A stretch of 64,000 bases of DNA from Panorpa germanica (GCA_963678705.1 OY783205.1:26775034-26839033), one strand, 5' to 3'; shown: positions 1-20,790, numbered from the stretch's first letter. Numbers and translations are program-made. The notes: generated by a model not told the origin, from the sequence alone.

Positions 1-3000
1 GGAATATGAGGATAGATCAAATGTAAAGAAATGAAGAAAACTATTATTTCTAAAGCGCTAATTTTTAAATTAAATTACTAAATTGAATTGAACTTTAGAT
101 ATATGTAAAACCAAGTAAAGCCTCATTGTTTTTATTTAAATTCTAATTTCTAAATCATTTTCTTTAAGATACACCCCAAAATTAAGGCTGATAAACAAAA
201 TATTTGTAATCAGCACATGCAAATGAATAAAAAAAGTTTATTTACCAAATTCTGGATTTAGAAACTTGTTTTCAAACCTTTCTCATGTAAATCCTTTTAA
301 CATAACCTTAAAACTTTGCGTTTGTAGAAACAAGCACACTGCGCCGCGCCGCGCATGCCACACGTTCGTAATCCTGACAACATTAGCTAATTGTATGCCA
401 CATCAAATGTCAACGCTTAACTTGTTAAATGATTCCCCTGGAACGCCAAGAAGCCAAGGAAGAACCTGAAGAGACTTAGCGAAGCTCAACGTCACCACGT
501 TTACATTAAACAGTCAGACGTTTCGCACAAACAAGCAACAAACATCAACACGGGATTTCCACATTTCAACAACTATTCAAAATAAAATCGTTGACTTACT
601 ATGAATGTTTTATTCATTTAACTTGTTGAATCTCATTCACAGATGGCACTAACAACGTAGCTTCAATTAAAATAGCATAATTTATTAAATTTAAAGGAAA
701 TATGGAAAAGGTCTTACTTTATACATGATTTTAAATGTGGAAATAACCTAGAACATAATATATTCTTACAAATCACACAACATTACTATATACAAACATG
801 TATAATGACTTAATTATGTTTTACCTTTGATTAATAATATGAATAATTTAATTATGACCATAAGAATGTACCTGGGAGTTGAATTATCAACTACAATGTA
901 CGTTGTACATCAACGACTACATTTCTCACGGGCCTTTGTAATCTTACTATCATTACAACTTCCTTTCGTTCAGTCGTTCTTAAACTGTGAGAACAGCGAG
1001 ATAGAACAATATTTTATTTAAGATTACATGAAAACAGAATTATTAAACCTAAGTTCAACAAATAAAGTTTTCCGATTTTGTGATTAGTTTTAAATTAGCC
1101 ACAATACGTCCTCTTTCATTACATGGAGTAAACTGGAAAGAAACTGAAGATTTTCTAAGTCCCTAGTCTTAAAAGTTATGCATTTGCTTATGTACCACTC
1201 AAAATTCTACTTTTACTTGTATTTTTCATTTCAGTCACAAGTACACTTTAAATTCATTTATATCCTGTCTTCTGAAGCTCGAGGATGAAGCCTGTTCATA
1301 AATAGACCCGTTCCAATTACTCTGATATTCTTTTCTTGTACTATTTTAAATAGACTAATTATTGTAATTAAATATTAACATTTGTATACCACAATAGCGA
1401 AATTCCCACGGGGTTGCATAAAGATAATAAGTACATTATAAAGAGTTAGCAAATAATTAGCATAACATGGAAATTTTATAGTCTATTATATTATTTAATT
1501 ACCTAACAGAACTTAAAAACTTTGTAGACTCTCGAGCTGAAATTTGTACAAGCTTCACGGTCGTAAATACGCGTTCCTTTGCAAAAAAATCACGTTCGTT
1601 TCTAGATCTGTAAATTATCTTTAACTAGAACTTAATCTTAAAAGTTTATAGAAATTATTAAAGTGTTTATAAAAGAAGAAATTGAGAAACGCTATCAAGA
1701 TCTTATCGAATCTCCAGCCACTGCATTGTGCATCCATGGAATCTATTGTAGACATAATGCCTATCCCTCCATCTGCTGAGTTAATGTAGTAATTGTCTCT
1801 AAGAGTATCCGGGATGTTTGGCAGCTCCTAGTCTACAAACTTGAAATACTTTATAAGCAACACAGACTCTTGACAGATGTGAAGATTCGTAGAATTTATA
1901 GAATTATCTAGAAAATTGTAACAACACAGAAAAATTTGAAAAATGTTAATGATTGGAATAACAGCAATCAACACTTCTATAATTATCTGCTGCGTTTAGA
2001 ATTGTTGCGTTTTATTCAAGAATTTAATTCAACATTCAATAAGAAAAAGGTACTATCATTTACATTAACTAAACATGATTATATCAAAATATTTAACGAC
2101 AAAAGAAATCTTCCCAAGCTGCCTTCTCCAAGTCCGTGTCCAGCAACTGTTGTAAACTTGTTCATTCCATTTGTGCTTTAGTTTTGTATAATTATAATTA
2201 CCTTTCAAAAGATTCTGGATTTATGAATGGAAAACAGTTACAAAGTTATTTAACAGTCAGGTATATTCAGGTGTAAATGAATCGTAAAGTTAACCTGGAA
2301 TTGGATAACCGATACCGTCGACCGTTAAATGTTCAATGTTCAATGTTCCAATGTGACCAACGTTCAGACCTTGATAGCACTGTTACATTTCTACATCATG
2401 TTGTCTTCCAAGTATCGAACTAGATACTAAGGTGGTATCACACTTTATCCACAAAAGAACCTCTAGAAATGGTGTATATATTATTCCAATAGATTTTGGG
2501 GGTAAATTTTTCATGTATTGGTCGCATGAAAGATTCCCAAAACCTTTGGATTAATTTAGGAAGGCATTTTTCAACACAGAAGGTTGGTAGAATTCAATAC
2601 TACCCGGTTCAAAAAGGAAGGAGATTCCATTAGAGCAGAAGAATATAAAAATAAATAGTACAACATATTAAAAATTCAAGTTGTGAGGAAATCAGAAGTA
2701 ATTTGTAGTTAACAACATCTTAGAGGTTACTTAATTGAAGACTAATTACTCCCAGGTGTGATATTAACTGAATTCATGGCAGATGTCTGCATCCCGATTC
2801 CCGAGGACTTCCCATATATTTCCATACTGTCATATCCACGTATTACTGTAACAGAGCAGAGCACCAAGAGTTCAGCCTTCGAAGATGCTGGGTGCCAGGA
2901 CAGTGGACGCACAACAAGAGCCAACAACACGGACCAGTTGCAAGCGAATATTTCATTGACTTATGACCACTTGCAGTTATGATTATAAAATCAACGTTTC

Positions 3001-3784
3001 CAATTCGAACGAACACATTTCTCTGAACTTTCTTTCCACAAAGGGTGCAATAAACTTATAAATAGTGAAGTTTCACACATAAATTTCAAGTAATTATCGT
3101 TATAGAATGTTTCACCTTTGACCTTTCAACCTATACAAATAGATATGCAATTTAATAGCAAGAAAAATTAATAACATTTTTTTAGTTTTCAAAATTATTG
3201 TTATTTCTGTTTAGGTCTTTATCTTATATATGTTAAGAAGCCGTATAAAATATTTATATAATAAAAGTGAATAGAGCTTTGTGAATAACGATCTTTATTA
3301 TGATAATAAGAATACAATCATTTTATCAGCACTATACAGGAGAACCGGAACATTTGTTGATGTGGATAGTTTTAAAAAACAAAATTACTTTGTCCTCACT
3401 GTAAAATGTAGACATCGATCGAGAGTACCACTCTGTATACCCAGAGTACCCAGATAACTCCCAAATAGGAATACGAAACTCAAATAGAGGATATAAAGTC
3501 CCATGGAGCAGCCTACAGAAATTTCCCCTTGTGCTATATTCCTTTTTTAATGTGTGACGTCACTTGTTAGCGCGATGTAGTTTATTCTTTTAGATCATTT
3601 GCATCATTTAAACTCAATTATTTATTTCAACTTATGCTGATTCTATTTAGAAGACATGTTACCCTTACTTGTGGTTAAAACAACAAAAATACAACGGGAC
3701 AAGAAACCCTTAAGTTGTGTAAGACCTTATTAATCACATTTACAATATAAACGCATATATTGATGCGCAGTGCTATTTTTTACC
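1..3784. other. AT-rich stretch without a supported gene
   Basis: No exon with recognisable protein similarity was found on either strand. The open frames here (for example 2758-2982 on the + strand) are short and show no domain, and none could be joined to neighbours through convincing splice sites. The segment 2758-2900 is less AT-rich than its surroundings and could be decayed coding or transposon sequence, but I cannot assign it. A short run of the word caatgtt is repeated near 2333-2352. Confidence 0.5.
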
Positions 3785-3975
3785 CTCACTCGCCTCCCCA
3801 TACTTAAAACAAGTTGTGGGGTATAAACTGCCGATATAACTAAAAAGCACGGACTCATTTATTTTTCTATAATGTATATAGAAACCAATAAGATATAATT
3901 CATTATCGTTTTATAGATTTATACCGCTCTTATAACCTCTTTTAAGTATAAGTCGTCGGCGAACTCTCGTGATTT
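3785..3975 (-). mobile_element. MITE family A, copy 1 (about 200 bp, terminal inverted repeats)
   Basis: One of five copies in this window of a roughly 200-bp element. Its ends are inverted repeats of about 35 bases around the core gagttcggcggcgact. The interior contains a palindromic-looking word pair, gttataagagcggtataaat and cccacaacttgttttaa. This copy lies in the orientation that begins with the acaagttgtgg side, and its left terminus is eroded. There is no coding capacity, so it must have been mobilised by a transposase supplied elsewhere. Confidence 0.8.
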
Positions 3976-6112
3976 TCCTGATGCGATGTCGCGTTGTTTC
4001 ACCACACAAGTCGGTCCCCGATTTCCTCTAACAAAACTTTTAATAATACCATAATAGATTTAATTTAATATTATTGGTAGAGAGACATTAAATTCACAAT
4101 AAGGAGTCCGTTAGGTTGGTTATCGTTAATCCACAGACCAGAGCAGAGCAAAGCAGGCCCAGAGACATCGTGTGTGTCAGTCAGTCGTACCAATGTCAGC
4201 TCATACGACAATAACATGTCGTATTATCAATCAGGATATGTCGGAACCCTTGTATGAGACTTGTTGCTCAATTCCTATACTTCTTAAACTGTTCCTTTAG
4301 TCACATGTCATTATAAATGACTATAACCATATAGCAGTGAAGTTGCAACACATTCTATTTTGGTGAATTAGGTTTACATTTGCAACCGTCACTGTTTAAG
4401 AGTATCGTGTCCTTAATGGCCTACTCAAAATCGGCAACTGAGTCAGAGAAAAGTGGTTGTAAGCGCTATAAAGATTTCCACTGTAGGCGAGTGATTTTAT
4501 GAAGCAAAATAATTGAAAAGCACGACTTAGTATTCTTTATTTTGCAAAAGCAGGCAAAGATAATAAGGTATTAAAGTGTCAGGTTAAACCTGTAGGTCTA
4601 GATGTTCAAAGGCTTGATATTCGAAACATAAGACCACGATAAAGCACCCTAAACATTGTAAAAAAATTAGGAATTAGTTTATTCTAGTTGTAGATATTAT
4701 CGTTTCCTTCAATCCAAATGAAAATCACATGTGACAATCCCTTAAGAAATGTAATTAATAAAAGAAATTATATTTAATAATCGTCCACTTCAATTTTACA
4801 AAATAAATATTTCATGTTATAAAAAAGTAATCAGATAAAAAATAATGGCGTTGATTTTAAAATGATGCTGTTTTCGTGATACCGTTGCAAAATACCAATA
4901 TTTTTAATATCGACATTTGATTAAATTAGCAATTAGCAGCGCACCTAGTGGATGATCTGGAAACTACGTCATCTTATGAGAAACTATAAATAAATAAAAA
5001 TATAACCTTACATTTTGTTGCATATACCTACTCATACGATGTAAATTTTGATTAAAAATAAAGCAAACTGTATTTTATACAGATCTCAAGTAAAAAATTA
5101 TCTTGCATTGCAAGTAAGACTTTTGCTAGCTTCCCACAAGCTAATTAAAGTGTTATTTTTTATATTAATTAGATTAAGAGAATGGCTCGTACTTTATTAG
5201 AAATTACAACTTTTCTATATCTACGATCTATATACATATATACGAGAGAACATATATGCGTTCTTTCACTAACAAAATGACGTCATAAAGACTACAATGA
5301 TGACGTATGTCTCTTTAACTGTACATATTTCAAAATTATGTAGCAAATAAAATGAAAAGTTAATAAACAGGAATTACTAATTAATTTTAATGACTGACTG
5401 GCCTTGAGAAAACAATTACAAAAATATGTATCAGTCTATATCAAAACTTAAAATAAATACACAAACATAAATGAAATGCTTTTAAATCCGTAACTTATTT
5501 TATTACACTGCAATTAACCCAGCAGATAATATTGCATGAGTTAAATTCTAAATAGAAATAATTATTCGATAATTTCTGGTCTAGTATTTGTAGAATTAAA
5601 TCACTGTACCTGTGCCTGGCGTGGTCAATTCAAGTAGAGTTATAAAAAAACGTGGGAACAAAACGCGCTAGGTTGTCGGACGTCTAGAGGATGCCTAACA
5701 CGCAGAACTGACAGTAAAAAATAACCTTAAAAAAAACTAACCTAAAAAAACATAACTTAGAATGTAAATTATATTGTTTTTGTACACGTAAAAAGTGGAA
5801 GTGCAGCTAATTGGTTCGATAAAAAGATCTGGCTTAAGTATTAGAGGTAGTGTTAGATATAATTGTATCTAAATACAATTCAAATACTTACACATATATT
5901 TTAGTTATATTGGTGTGTAAATGACGTATAAGATGTTAGTGTGATTTTGTTTCAATCATCAACAAATTAATTGTGAACAGTTTTTGTTTGTTGTGGGTTT
6001 GTGGATCTTAATACAGCATCTTTGTCATTGATCTTGCGTTGCTTATGCTCAAGTGTAAGTCTCTACTCAAATATTTATTCTGTGTTCAATTCGTCTAACA
6101 TATCATATATAG
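3976..6112. other. Intergenic, no gene seen
   Basis: AT-rich sequence with no exon I can support. Around 4136-4200 there is a less AT-rich patch (gagcagagcaaagcaggccc) that could be part of a noncoding exon or an old repeat. I see nothing that decides it. Confidence 0.4.
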
Positions 6113-6318
6113 TCAAAATCACGATAGATCGCCGGCGACTTATACTTAAAAGAGGTTATAAGAGCGGTATAAATTTATAATACGATAATGAATTTTGTCT
6201 TATTCGTTACTATATACATTATAGAAAAATAAATGAGTCAGTGCTTTTTAGTTATATCAGCAGTTTATACCCCACAACTTGTTTTAAATATGAGTCACTG
6301 CCGAACTCTCGTAACTTC
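6113..6318 (+). mobile_element. MITE family A, copy 2
   Basis: A nearly full-length copy of the same 200-bp inverted-repeat element as 3785-3975, in the opposite orientation. The left end reads caaaatcacgatag and the right end reads gccgaactctcgtaac, which are inverted-repeat partners. The interior aligns to the other copies without large gaps. Confidence 0.85.
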
Positions 6319-6469
6319 AACCATATATAATATTGTGTATATTGATTTAATTTTTTTTTAGATAACCAAAAAAATTACTGAAATGTATGTACTTTAAGTT
6401 CGAAGTCATTTTTTCGCGGCTAATCGCATTTAATCTTAATCTGTTCTTATGTTTATTATTAGGTCTTTA

Positions 6470-7032
6470 AGGCCCGGTTTTATGGTTCGTCTTACTACCG
6501 AACTAAATAGCTAACTCCCGAATTAAACGAACAATGAGTTTTATCATCAAGGGTTAACGCTAACTCGGAACTAAAATCACGGAGTAAGATATCCCGTCAT
6601 AAATCAAGGTAATAATATTTAACCCGGAGTAAGTGTGCAACAGAGATAAAATATCATGCTATCTCAGCCAGTTTAGCTATCATTATTATAATATTTTAGG
6701 TTATAATATTAAATTATTGTTTATTATGAATTTTGTGAGTGACCTTAATCAATTATCAATAACAGATGATGAGGAAGTTCAGCTATTATACAAATATAGT
6801 ACTAAGTTGAGATATCCGTCATTTTTTAAACAATAATTAAACTGAATCTTGCATTCCCATGGATTTACAACTGTAAACAAATATTCGAATTTCTTAAAAT
6901 ATGGTTTACGTCTCTACTAACTAACTCGGGATTAAATTTGGATGATAAAACCCGATACAAAAATAAGTACCGAACTAAGCTAACTCGGGGATTCGTAACC
7001 CCGAAGTAAATAAAAGACCATAAAACCGGCCC
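6470..7032. mobile_element. Harbinger/PIF-like non-autonomous DNA element
   Basis: The element is bounded by inverted repeats: ggcccggttttatgg on the left and ccataaaaccggccc on the right, with one mismatch in 15. It is flanked by TTA-type trinucleotides (6467-6469 and 7033-7035), which fits the 3-bp TWA target duplication known for PIF/Harbinger elements. Motifs built on ctaactcgg recur inside both ends, giving a longer imperfect subterminal inversion. A 67-codon frame at 6633-6836 lies inside but shows no transposase motif. The superfamily assignment rests on the termini and the flanking triplet only. Confidence 0.65.
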
Positions 7033-7035
7033 TTA

Positions 7036-8265
7036 GAGATTAATATCTTCTACAATATTGTCACAAACTAAACTAAAATTACACATAGTTATTAGCAATT
7101 CTTCAGAGGCTCAAAAAACTACTTTAAAAAACAGTATGTTATCTGTAAATTATTTTACACACAGTTCAGATTTTTATCCTAGAAAAAACAAATATATATA
7201 AATTTCAACACAGTTTGAGAACGCTTGGCACACTATCAACATAGATTTTTAACAATCTCTAAGATTTAATGTTACTTTTATGTAATTTGTATTTATATTA
7301 CACCAGTTTTTTTAAAGTCACGAATTTTATTTTATATTATTATAAAATGATTGTGCAATTTTCTGTTTCATTATTCTAATAATTTTATTATAGCATGGGT
7401 ATTCTGTATTCTATATTCTATATTCTGGAGTATCACTGGGAGTTGTTGGGACTGTGAGAGATAATTTGTTCTCCATGCGCGGTATTCGGCATGCTGTATC
7501 AGATGTCAATGTAGATTATTATGATTTATGATATGGAACTAGATGAGATCAGAGGAGGCTGTGCTCTATGGACTTGTACACTGATCTCTTTGTCAAACCT
7601 CTAGCTTTTGTTCAAAATAACACTTTAAAAATTACAATACCTTCTAATCTAATTAAGAAGCCGTATCTTAGTCAACAACTTCGCTAAAATAAATAAATTT
7701 TTAATTTTATAAGTCTAAATTTCTAAACAATAAATTCAATCAAGTAAACCAGCTACTACGTATCGAAAGTCTTAACGCATTATGCATTTACATTCTTGAG
7801 ACACTCTTGTAAATAATATCAAAGAAAGCAACGGCCTTCAACCAGTAAAATATATAACAATATTATCAACATCAAGGATTCAAGGCTGCAAGTCATGAAT
7901 TAGACCACTTGCAACAAATTGACCTTGCTGCATTCATTTATGCATCGCCTAACAACTTAACTCTCATAATAAATATATTCTCATTTACTGTCATTTCTAT
8001 GCATTGAATACAAAACCACATTTTCATATAATAAAAATCTATATATTATGTTCTTACAAGATATTTCTTTAGTATATACTTAGTTATTTTATATTGTTAT
8101 AGGATATGCGTGGTAATCTTGGTTAAAACTTAATTTGTAGTCATTTATAGTCAGTGTTGTTAAGTATATAGATACGTGAAGCATTCAGATACTTTTACTG
8201 TATAAAAACGTATCTAAGACCCTGCATTTGTATCTGAACGGGTTATTTGTATGAGATATGTTTAA
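7036..8265. other. Intergenic, no gene seen
   Basis: AT-rich sequence with no supported exon. A short tandem of attctatattct occurs near 7400-7424. Nothing else stands out. Confidence 0.4.
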
Positions 8266-8942
8266 GGGTCAAAACGAAAAAAAAGAAGCACATTTTCGAT
8301 AATGTTTTTTGACGACACAGTTAATATATATTACTTCTATAATTACTACATGATAAAATGACATTTGAAGAATACTTTGTGAAATTTTCATAAATAAATA
8401 TCAAGAAATGAGGCATTGACAGTGAATCTCCGCAAACGTCACAAAAAAAAGTAACATTGCGGTGTCACTCATAACTCATCACTGGATTTTCTGAAATCGA
8501 TGTACCAAAATGATTTCATTAGTTGATAAGTTTCTGCAGATAACGCTGTCGAGTTTTACTTTTTTTTATTGATTTTTCAATTTTTCACAGCACTTAAAAG
8601 TCAAAATACCGATTTTTCATGAAAATCAGAAACTTTGTTATTTTAAAATACGTTAAAATTAAAAAAATTTAAAAAAAACTCGACAGCGTTACCTCGACAT
8701 TTATGTAAAGAAAGAGTGTGCAAAATTTCAAAAGAATCGGTCCAGTAGATTCTAAGCTAGAGAGGGCAACGACTCTGAAAAAGCGCATTTAAAAGTTTCA
8801 AAGTAACACGAAAGTATAGATCAGAGAGACTTAAAACTCTATATCTCGACAGTTTTACTCTAATCGACTTCAAATTTTTACACAATAAACTTAATATGTT
8901 GCACAATAAATAAATAAAAAAAAAAAATTTTAAAAAGTTGAA
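8266..8942 (-). mobile_element. Dispersed repeat family D, copy 1 (about 680 bp)
   Basis: This segment is the reverse-complement counterpart of 49385-50053, and of part of 50978-51345, with many identical blocks of 20 bases or more across about 670 bp. A subterminal inverted pair (aacgctgtcgagtttt and aaaactcgacagcgtt) sits inside it at about 8541-8695. No long frame or transposase motif is visible, so it is probably a non-autonomous element whose superfamily I cannot name. The small frames within it arise from the repeat and are not genes. Confidence 0.75.
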
Positions 8943-10067
8943 ATTTGATCGAGTAGCATTTCTACTCTGAAAGAGTTTTAGAACTTTCTGCAAATTTAAG
9001 AAGAACAGAATTACAAAGCAGAGTCATTACATTAGCCTCTCTATCTCTCTCTTTCTAGAGTATATCTCCTAAGAATGCATACATCACTATAGATATAAAC
9101 CATGAAGTAACAACTTGTCTCTTAAATTAGTCGAACATTTTTCATCTATTTCATTAGAAGTGCATATAAATGTTGTCAATACTAAAGTACGAGTATGTTC
9201 TACCAGGAAATTAAGACTAGAATGGTCGCGTGTTTCGTGTTAGAACTTGTCCTTAGTTTCCTCTCTCAATATGAAACATGTTGAATGTTTTAATGTTTCC
9301 AGAGAACTGACTAGAGGCTTAGTTTAACGCAGTTACCAACCTAACAAAATAAAAAATACTCTACGCAAATGATTAAGAGTTTACGAGCAAAAATACTACA
9401 TATATTTTATGATCTTACAAGAAAAAATCAGGTCAACGACCTAAAAGGTAAAACTATGTAATAGATATGAATAAATATTTATAGCTATTGGAACGGTGTT
9501 GTTGGCTATTGGGAAATATGTTGGAAAGCAACCTAACTGTCAGATGAAACTCATTTTCATGAAGTTAACAAGATACAGTTAAATAATATTAGTAGAGTAG
9601 CTGTGCAGGTTCTGGGATGGTGTGTAGTACTTGTAGTGGGGATGAGAAAGGGCGTGTGCAAATTAGTTAAAAACCTAGTAGGGGTATGTGGAAGTCATCA
9701 ATTATGACTCAAAACGACTCACTGTTTAACAAACACAACATCAACTTACTATTTCTACATATCATCATGTTTTAATGTATTCATTTCTAATTCATGTGAT
9801 TGTTTGTACACAGAATTCAATGAATCTTTACAAAAGTGTTACCTCAGTACAGTAGTGTATATATTGTCGATTAGTATTGCTATGGAGGTCTTTATTACCA
9901 GTACTATAAATGTTTAAGTTTCAGATAATTACGGCTGAGTTTATTACTTGTGCTATTTCCGGTTACATTTTAATTATTGTTATTTTAAAAATACTTCTTT
10001 ACTTTAATCTTTATAGCGACTTCAAGTATGAAATAATCGAATGCAGGAGCTGAGAACTAAGTAACTA
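8943..10067. other. Intergenic, no gene seen
   Basis: No exon, RNA gene or clear repeat border could be supported here. Confidence 0.4.
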
Positions 10068-10435
10068 TCCTATATTATAATGTCCGAGGTGTATGTTTGT
10101 TTTCTTATATAGTTATATTCTTATATACTTATATTCTTATATGTTTACGCGATTCGTATGGTAGCTCAAAAACGGCTCCGAGAAAAAAATTCTAAGATTT
10201 TTGGCGTCCCCGGATTTTTCTCTGAATTTCCTGGAAACCCGTAATTGAAATGTTTTTGAAAATTCCCTATTTCGTAGAGAAAAGAATTCTAAGACTTTTG
10301 GCGTCCCCGAATTTTTCCCTGAATTTCCTGGAAATCCGTAATTTAGGAAAAACTGGAAAAAAAAGTGAGCCTTTGACATGAAATTTAAGCTACACACAAA
10401 AAACAGACGTCGCTTGCGACGGGGGTACAAGCTAG
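10068..10435 (+). mobile_element. Short non-autonomous Helitron-like element
   Basis: The 5' end reads TCCTATATTATAATG and the 3' end reads CTAG, and the element sits between a host A (10067) and T (10436), as Helitrons do. A short hairpin (CGTCGC-TT-GCGACG) lies 11 bases before the terminal CTAG. Inside is a two-unit direct duplication of roughly 70 bp, at about 10182-10250 and 10278-10346. Both units contain ggcgtccccg and gaatttcctggaaa. There is no coding capacity; autonomous Helitrons encode a Rep/helicase that is absent here. Confidence 0.85.
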
Positions 10436-10520
10436 TAAATTCTATAAGGTTCTATTATGAGGTTTAGATTTACCCTAAACTAAACTAACGAAATTAATTT
10501 TTTTTTAAATATTACTATAG

Positions 10521-10680
10521 TCCAAATCACGATAGTTCGGCGGTGACTTATACTTAAAAGAGGTTATAAGAGCTGTATAAATCTATAATACGATAATGAA
10601 TTTGGTATTATTCGTTTCCTATACACATTATAGAAAAATAAGTGAATCAGTGCTTTTTAGTTATATCGGTAGTTTATACT
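10521..10680 (+). mobile_element. MITE family A, copy 3 (right end damaged)
   Basis: The left terminus and interior match copies 2 and 5. The sequence breaks off in the cggtagtttata segment, and only a short ttaagtat remnant of the right arm follows. This fits an internal deletion that removed the right inverted repeat. Confidence 0.8.
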
Positions 10681-11324
10681 TTTAAGTATACTAGTTAAGT
10701 ATACTACGTTATTTTTCAATTTAAAAATAAATGTAAAATTCTTTGTAGATATCTTTATATAAAATATTAACTCATTGAAAAAAAATTAATGCTTCTTTCT
10801 TATATAACCAAATTTATGTTTTGGTATATAGCACGTTAATATTATGTTTACAACCCCTGGTCCATTGAACACCAGCTACTACATAATCTTTATTAAATGA
10901 ATATTAAAGAAGTTTATTTTCTGTTAATGATAGAATTATATTATAGTCGGTATTACAGGTTACTGTAAATTAAAAAAATATTATTAAATAAGAATAAAAA
11001 AAATAATATTATCATATAATGAATATTATAATTGCGAGTTTTGGTATACAAAAAGGGAGGGAAAGAAGGAGAGAATAATTAAAGAACTGAGAATTGATCT
11101 TTAAAATTATTCTACAAAATTTGACGTGAGAATCATCGTCTAATGACTTAAACAGACTGGACTATGCATAAAAATGGTTAGGTTGATGACCTGCATTCCA
11201 CGGATTTTAATTTTGTTGCATTTGAAATAAATTTCTTGGAAAAATGATGGACAAAAACAAAGTAATGTTTGGTAACACTTGAAGTGTTATTATTTACTAG
11301 TGTCTAGTGTTGCAGAATACTCAT
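10681..11324. other. Intergenic, no gene seen
   Basis: Very AT-rich, with no supported exon or repeat border. Confidence 0.4.
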
Positions 11325-11640
11325 TCAAAAAGACATATCTAAAATTCCTATTAGTGCAGGCGCAGCTAAAATTTCTTTTTTCGCCGCTAAAATTTCTTTT
11401 TTCGGCGCTGAAATTTGTTTTTCACAGAGTTTGCATATAAGATGCTTAATCATAAGGAAATTCATCCCTACAAACAATTTTTCTAAGTATTGTACGATTC
11501 GGTTATCGACAGTCTTGATACCTGAACTCACACTAACGAAACGTAACAAATATAGCGCCGGTTCGAGAACTGAACCAGAAGACACACCAATCAGACGTCA
11601 AGCAATATCGCTTTCAGCCACAATGCCGCCTATTTTGTAT
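11325..11640 (-). mobile_element. Diverged SINE-like repeat with tRNA-type head
   Basis: The segment around 11555-11632 resembles the tRNA-related head of the SINE at 51484-51752, in the same (-) orientation. Both share the layout B-box-like ggttcga block, then gaagacaca, then gtcaagca. The rest of the body is too diverged to align by eye, and neither tail nor target duplication is visible. A small tandem of about 24-26 bp (core aaaatttcttttttcg) repeats two to three times at 11365-11420. Confidence 0.45.
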
Positions 11641-12213
11641 ATAATTAATAAAACCAATACAAACAATAAATAATAACGGATCAAAATGATAGATAACCCC
11701 AAAATTTGTAACATGAAAGATACATATATTAATATTAATAATTTTATAATCCAATAAATATGTTATAGCATAATTTGTATCCAATAAAAATCAATCACGA
11801 AATAAATTAACATATGCTTAAAGCAACGGATCGGATCATATCACTACATATCGTATTGTACAGCTCACGATCTGACCAGCAGCAAAAGAGGAGAGAGAGG
11901 GGTGCAATAGGAGTGTGTGGCACTAAAGCAAAGCAAGAAAACATCTTCCTTCTTATAAACAAACAACCAACTAAATATATGTAACGCGTACCTATCAGAT
12001 CTCATAATGACAACACATTTTAGTGTTAACCGCTTCAGGTATCAACAGACAGAGAAACGTACAAATGGACGCACGGAAGAACTCTGAACAGGCTGAGGTT
12101 GTCAAAATGTGAACCCAATAATCATGAGCTCAAAACCGAAAAGACCAAAAAAAATTTAATAAAAAAAATTGATTGTGAATTTAAATTATGTACAGATGAA
12201 AACTCTGCATAGA

Positions 12214-12419
12214 TCAAATTACGAGAGTTCGGCGGCGACTCATACTTAAAACAAGTTGTGGGGTATAAACTGTCGATATAACTAAAAAGCACTGACTCAC
12301 TTATTTTTCTATAATGTATATAGAAACGAATAAAATAAAATTCATTTTCGTATTACAGATTTATACCGCACTTATAACCTCTTTTAAGTAAAAGTTGCCA
12401 CCGAACTATCGTGATTTGG
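12214..12419 (-). mobile_element. MITE family A, copy 4
   Basis: A full-length copy. The left arm (caaattacgagagttcggcg) pairs with the right arm (ccgaactatcgtgatttgg). It lies in the same orientation as copy 1, opposite to copies 2, 3 and 5. Confidence 0.85.
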
Positions 12420-19755
<7,336 letters not shown>

Positions 19756-20365
19756 GGAGTCACTTTGCCATCATATTGAAGATGCGTTTAATTTTTTATC
19801 ATGAAAAAGTTTAATTTCTTCACAGTCGCTCCTATGAAATGTCTATCAGCTAATTTTTTAATTAAGTAATTAATTCAAATTTAAGTAAGAAAAGATGTTT
19901 TAGAAATGAGTCCCGCAAAATTATATCAATTATAATCAGAATCAATTTAATCATTGCAAAACTCCAGCTCACCTGTACAAAATTAATATTATATCTAACG
20001 ACAGATGTCAATGTGGTGAAGAAGGAACTTTGGATCATATTATATTTGTTTGTTTATATTTATTTATTAAATTCGATAGTGAAATATTAGATGTGATTAA
20101 AACTGTTCCTGTTAATACTAAATTTTTGTTAAGTAATTCAAAATTAATTAGTGAATATTTAAATATTTAGAAATTTGTAGAAATATGTATAAAAAATGTT
20201 TGATGGTGGCTATGACGAATAAAAGTAAGGCAAATAAATAAATAATCAGCTACAAATGACGAAACCACTCCTCCTGTTGGAATACAAATGAAGATAAAGT
20301 CAATGCAAAATATAATTGAAGTGCAAACTTCACAAAACGAGACACTTCATCAAATTGTTTACTGC
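19756..20365 (-). mobile_element. MITE family C, copy split by a LINE insertion
   Basis: The two flanks, 19756-19852 and 20245-20365, together align to the reverse complement of the 250-bp elements at 23915-24166 and 44232-44471. Shared landmarks are gagtcactttgccatcatat, the block around tgttggaatacaaatgaaga, and the terminal caaattgtttact. The interruption is the LINE fragment at 19853-20244. Confidence 0.8.
19853..20244 (+). mobile_element. 5'-truncated LINE 3' end nested in a MITE
   Basis: The + strand reads through a LINE C-terminal region up to a TAG at 20168-20170. It includes the cysteine pattern RCQCGEEGTLDHIIFVC, typical of the end of ORF2 in Jockey/CR1/I-type non-LTR retrotransposons. 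A short 3' untranslated region and an aaataaataaat tail follow. The insertion is bracketed by an 8-bp duplication atcagcta (19845-19852 and 20245-20252), a sign of target-primed reverse transcription. Everything upstream of the last ~70 codons is missing, so the copy is dead. Confidence 0.8.
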
Positions 20366-20790
20366 GATGAAGTTAATTAAATATTTGGCCATCCCTGCTA
20401 TTAAACCAATAACCCTATGTTTAAACAAACAATTAGGTTTACGTGAACGTGAACCTAAACCCCAGGCCGTTGGCCAGCAGGCGTATTTCTCGCCATGCGT
20501 TAGTCTATGAATATTCACATAGAGTCAACATAAATTAAAGGTCAACCATTTCTAGACGATTCAATGTTTATTTTCTGCATGTTTACGGCATTGATTTATT
20601 CATACAAATAGTTTATACATTGTTGGCTACAATGTGTTACAAATTATTATAAAACTAACTTACCATGAATTGACTTGACTCTTTCTACTGAAATTATGAT
20701 ACGTAGTAGACGTTTGCCACTGCTGATAGCACCAAATAAATGTATAGTTCATAAATGCCACGACCTCTTCTCGGGGTAATAGAATCATTA

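Noticed and set aside
2758-2982. 74-codon + strand frame, considered as a terminal exon
   Set aside because: It has no recognisable family, no confirmed upstream exon or acceptor, and no polyadenylation signal nearby; left unassigned.
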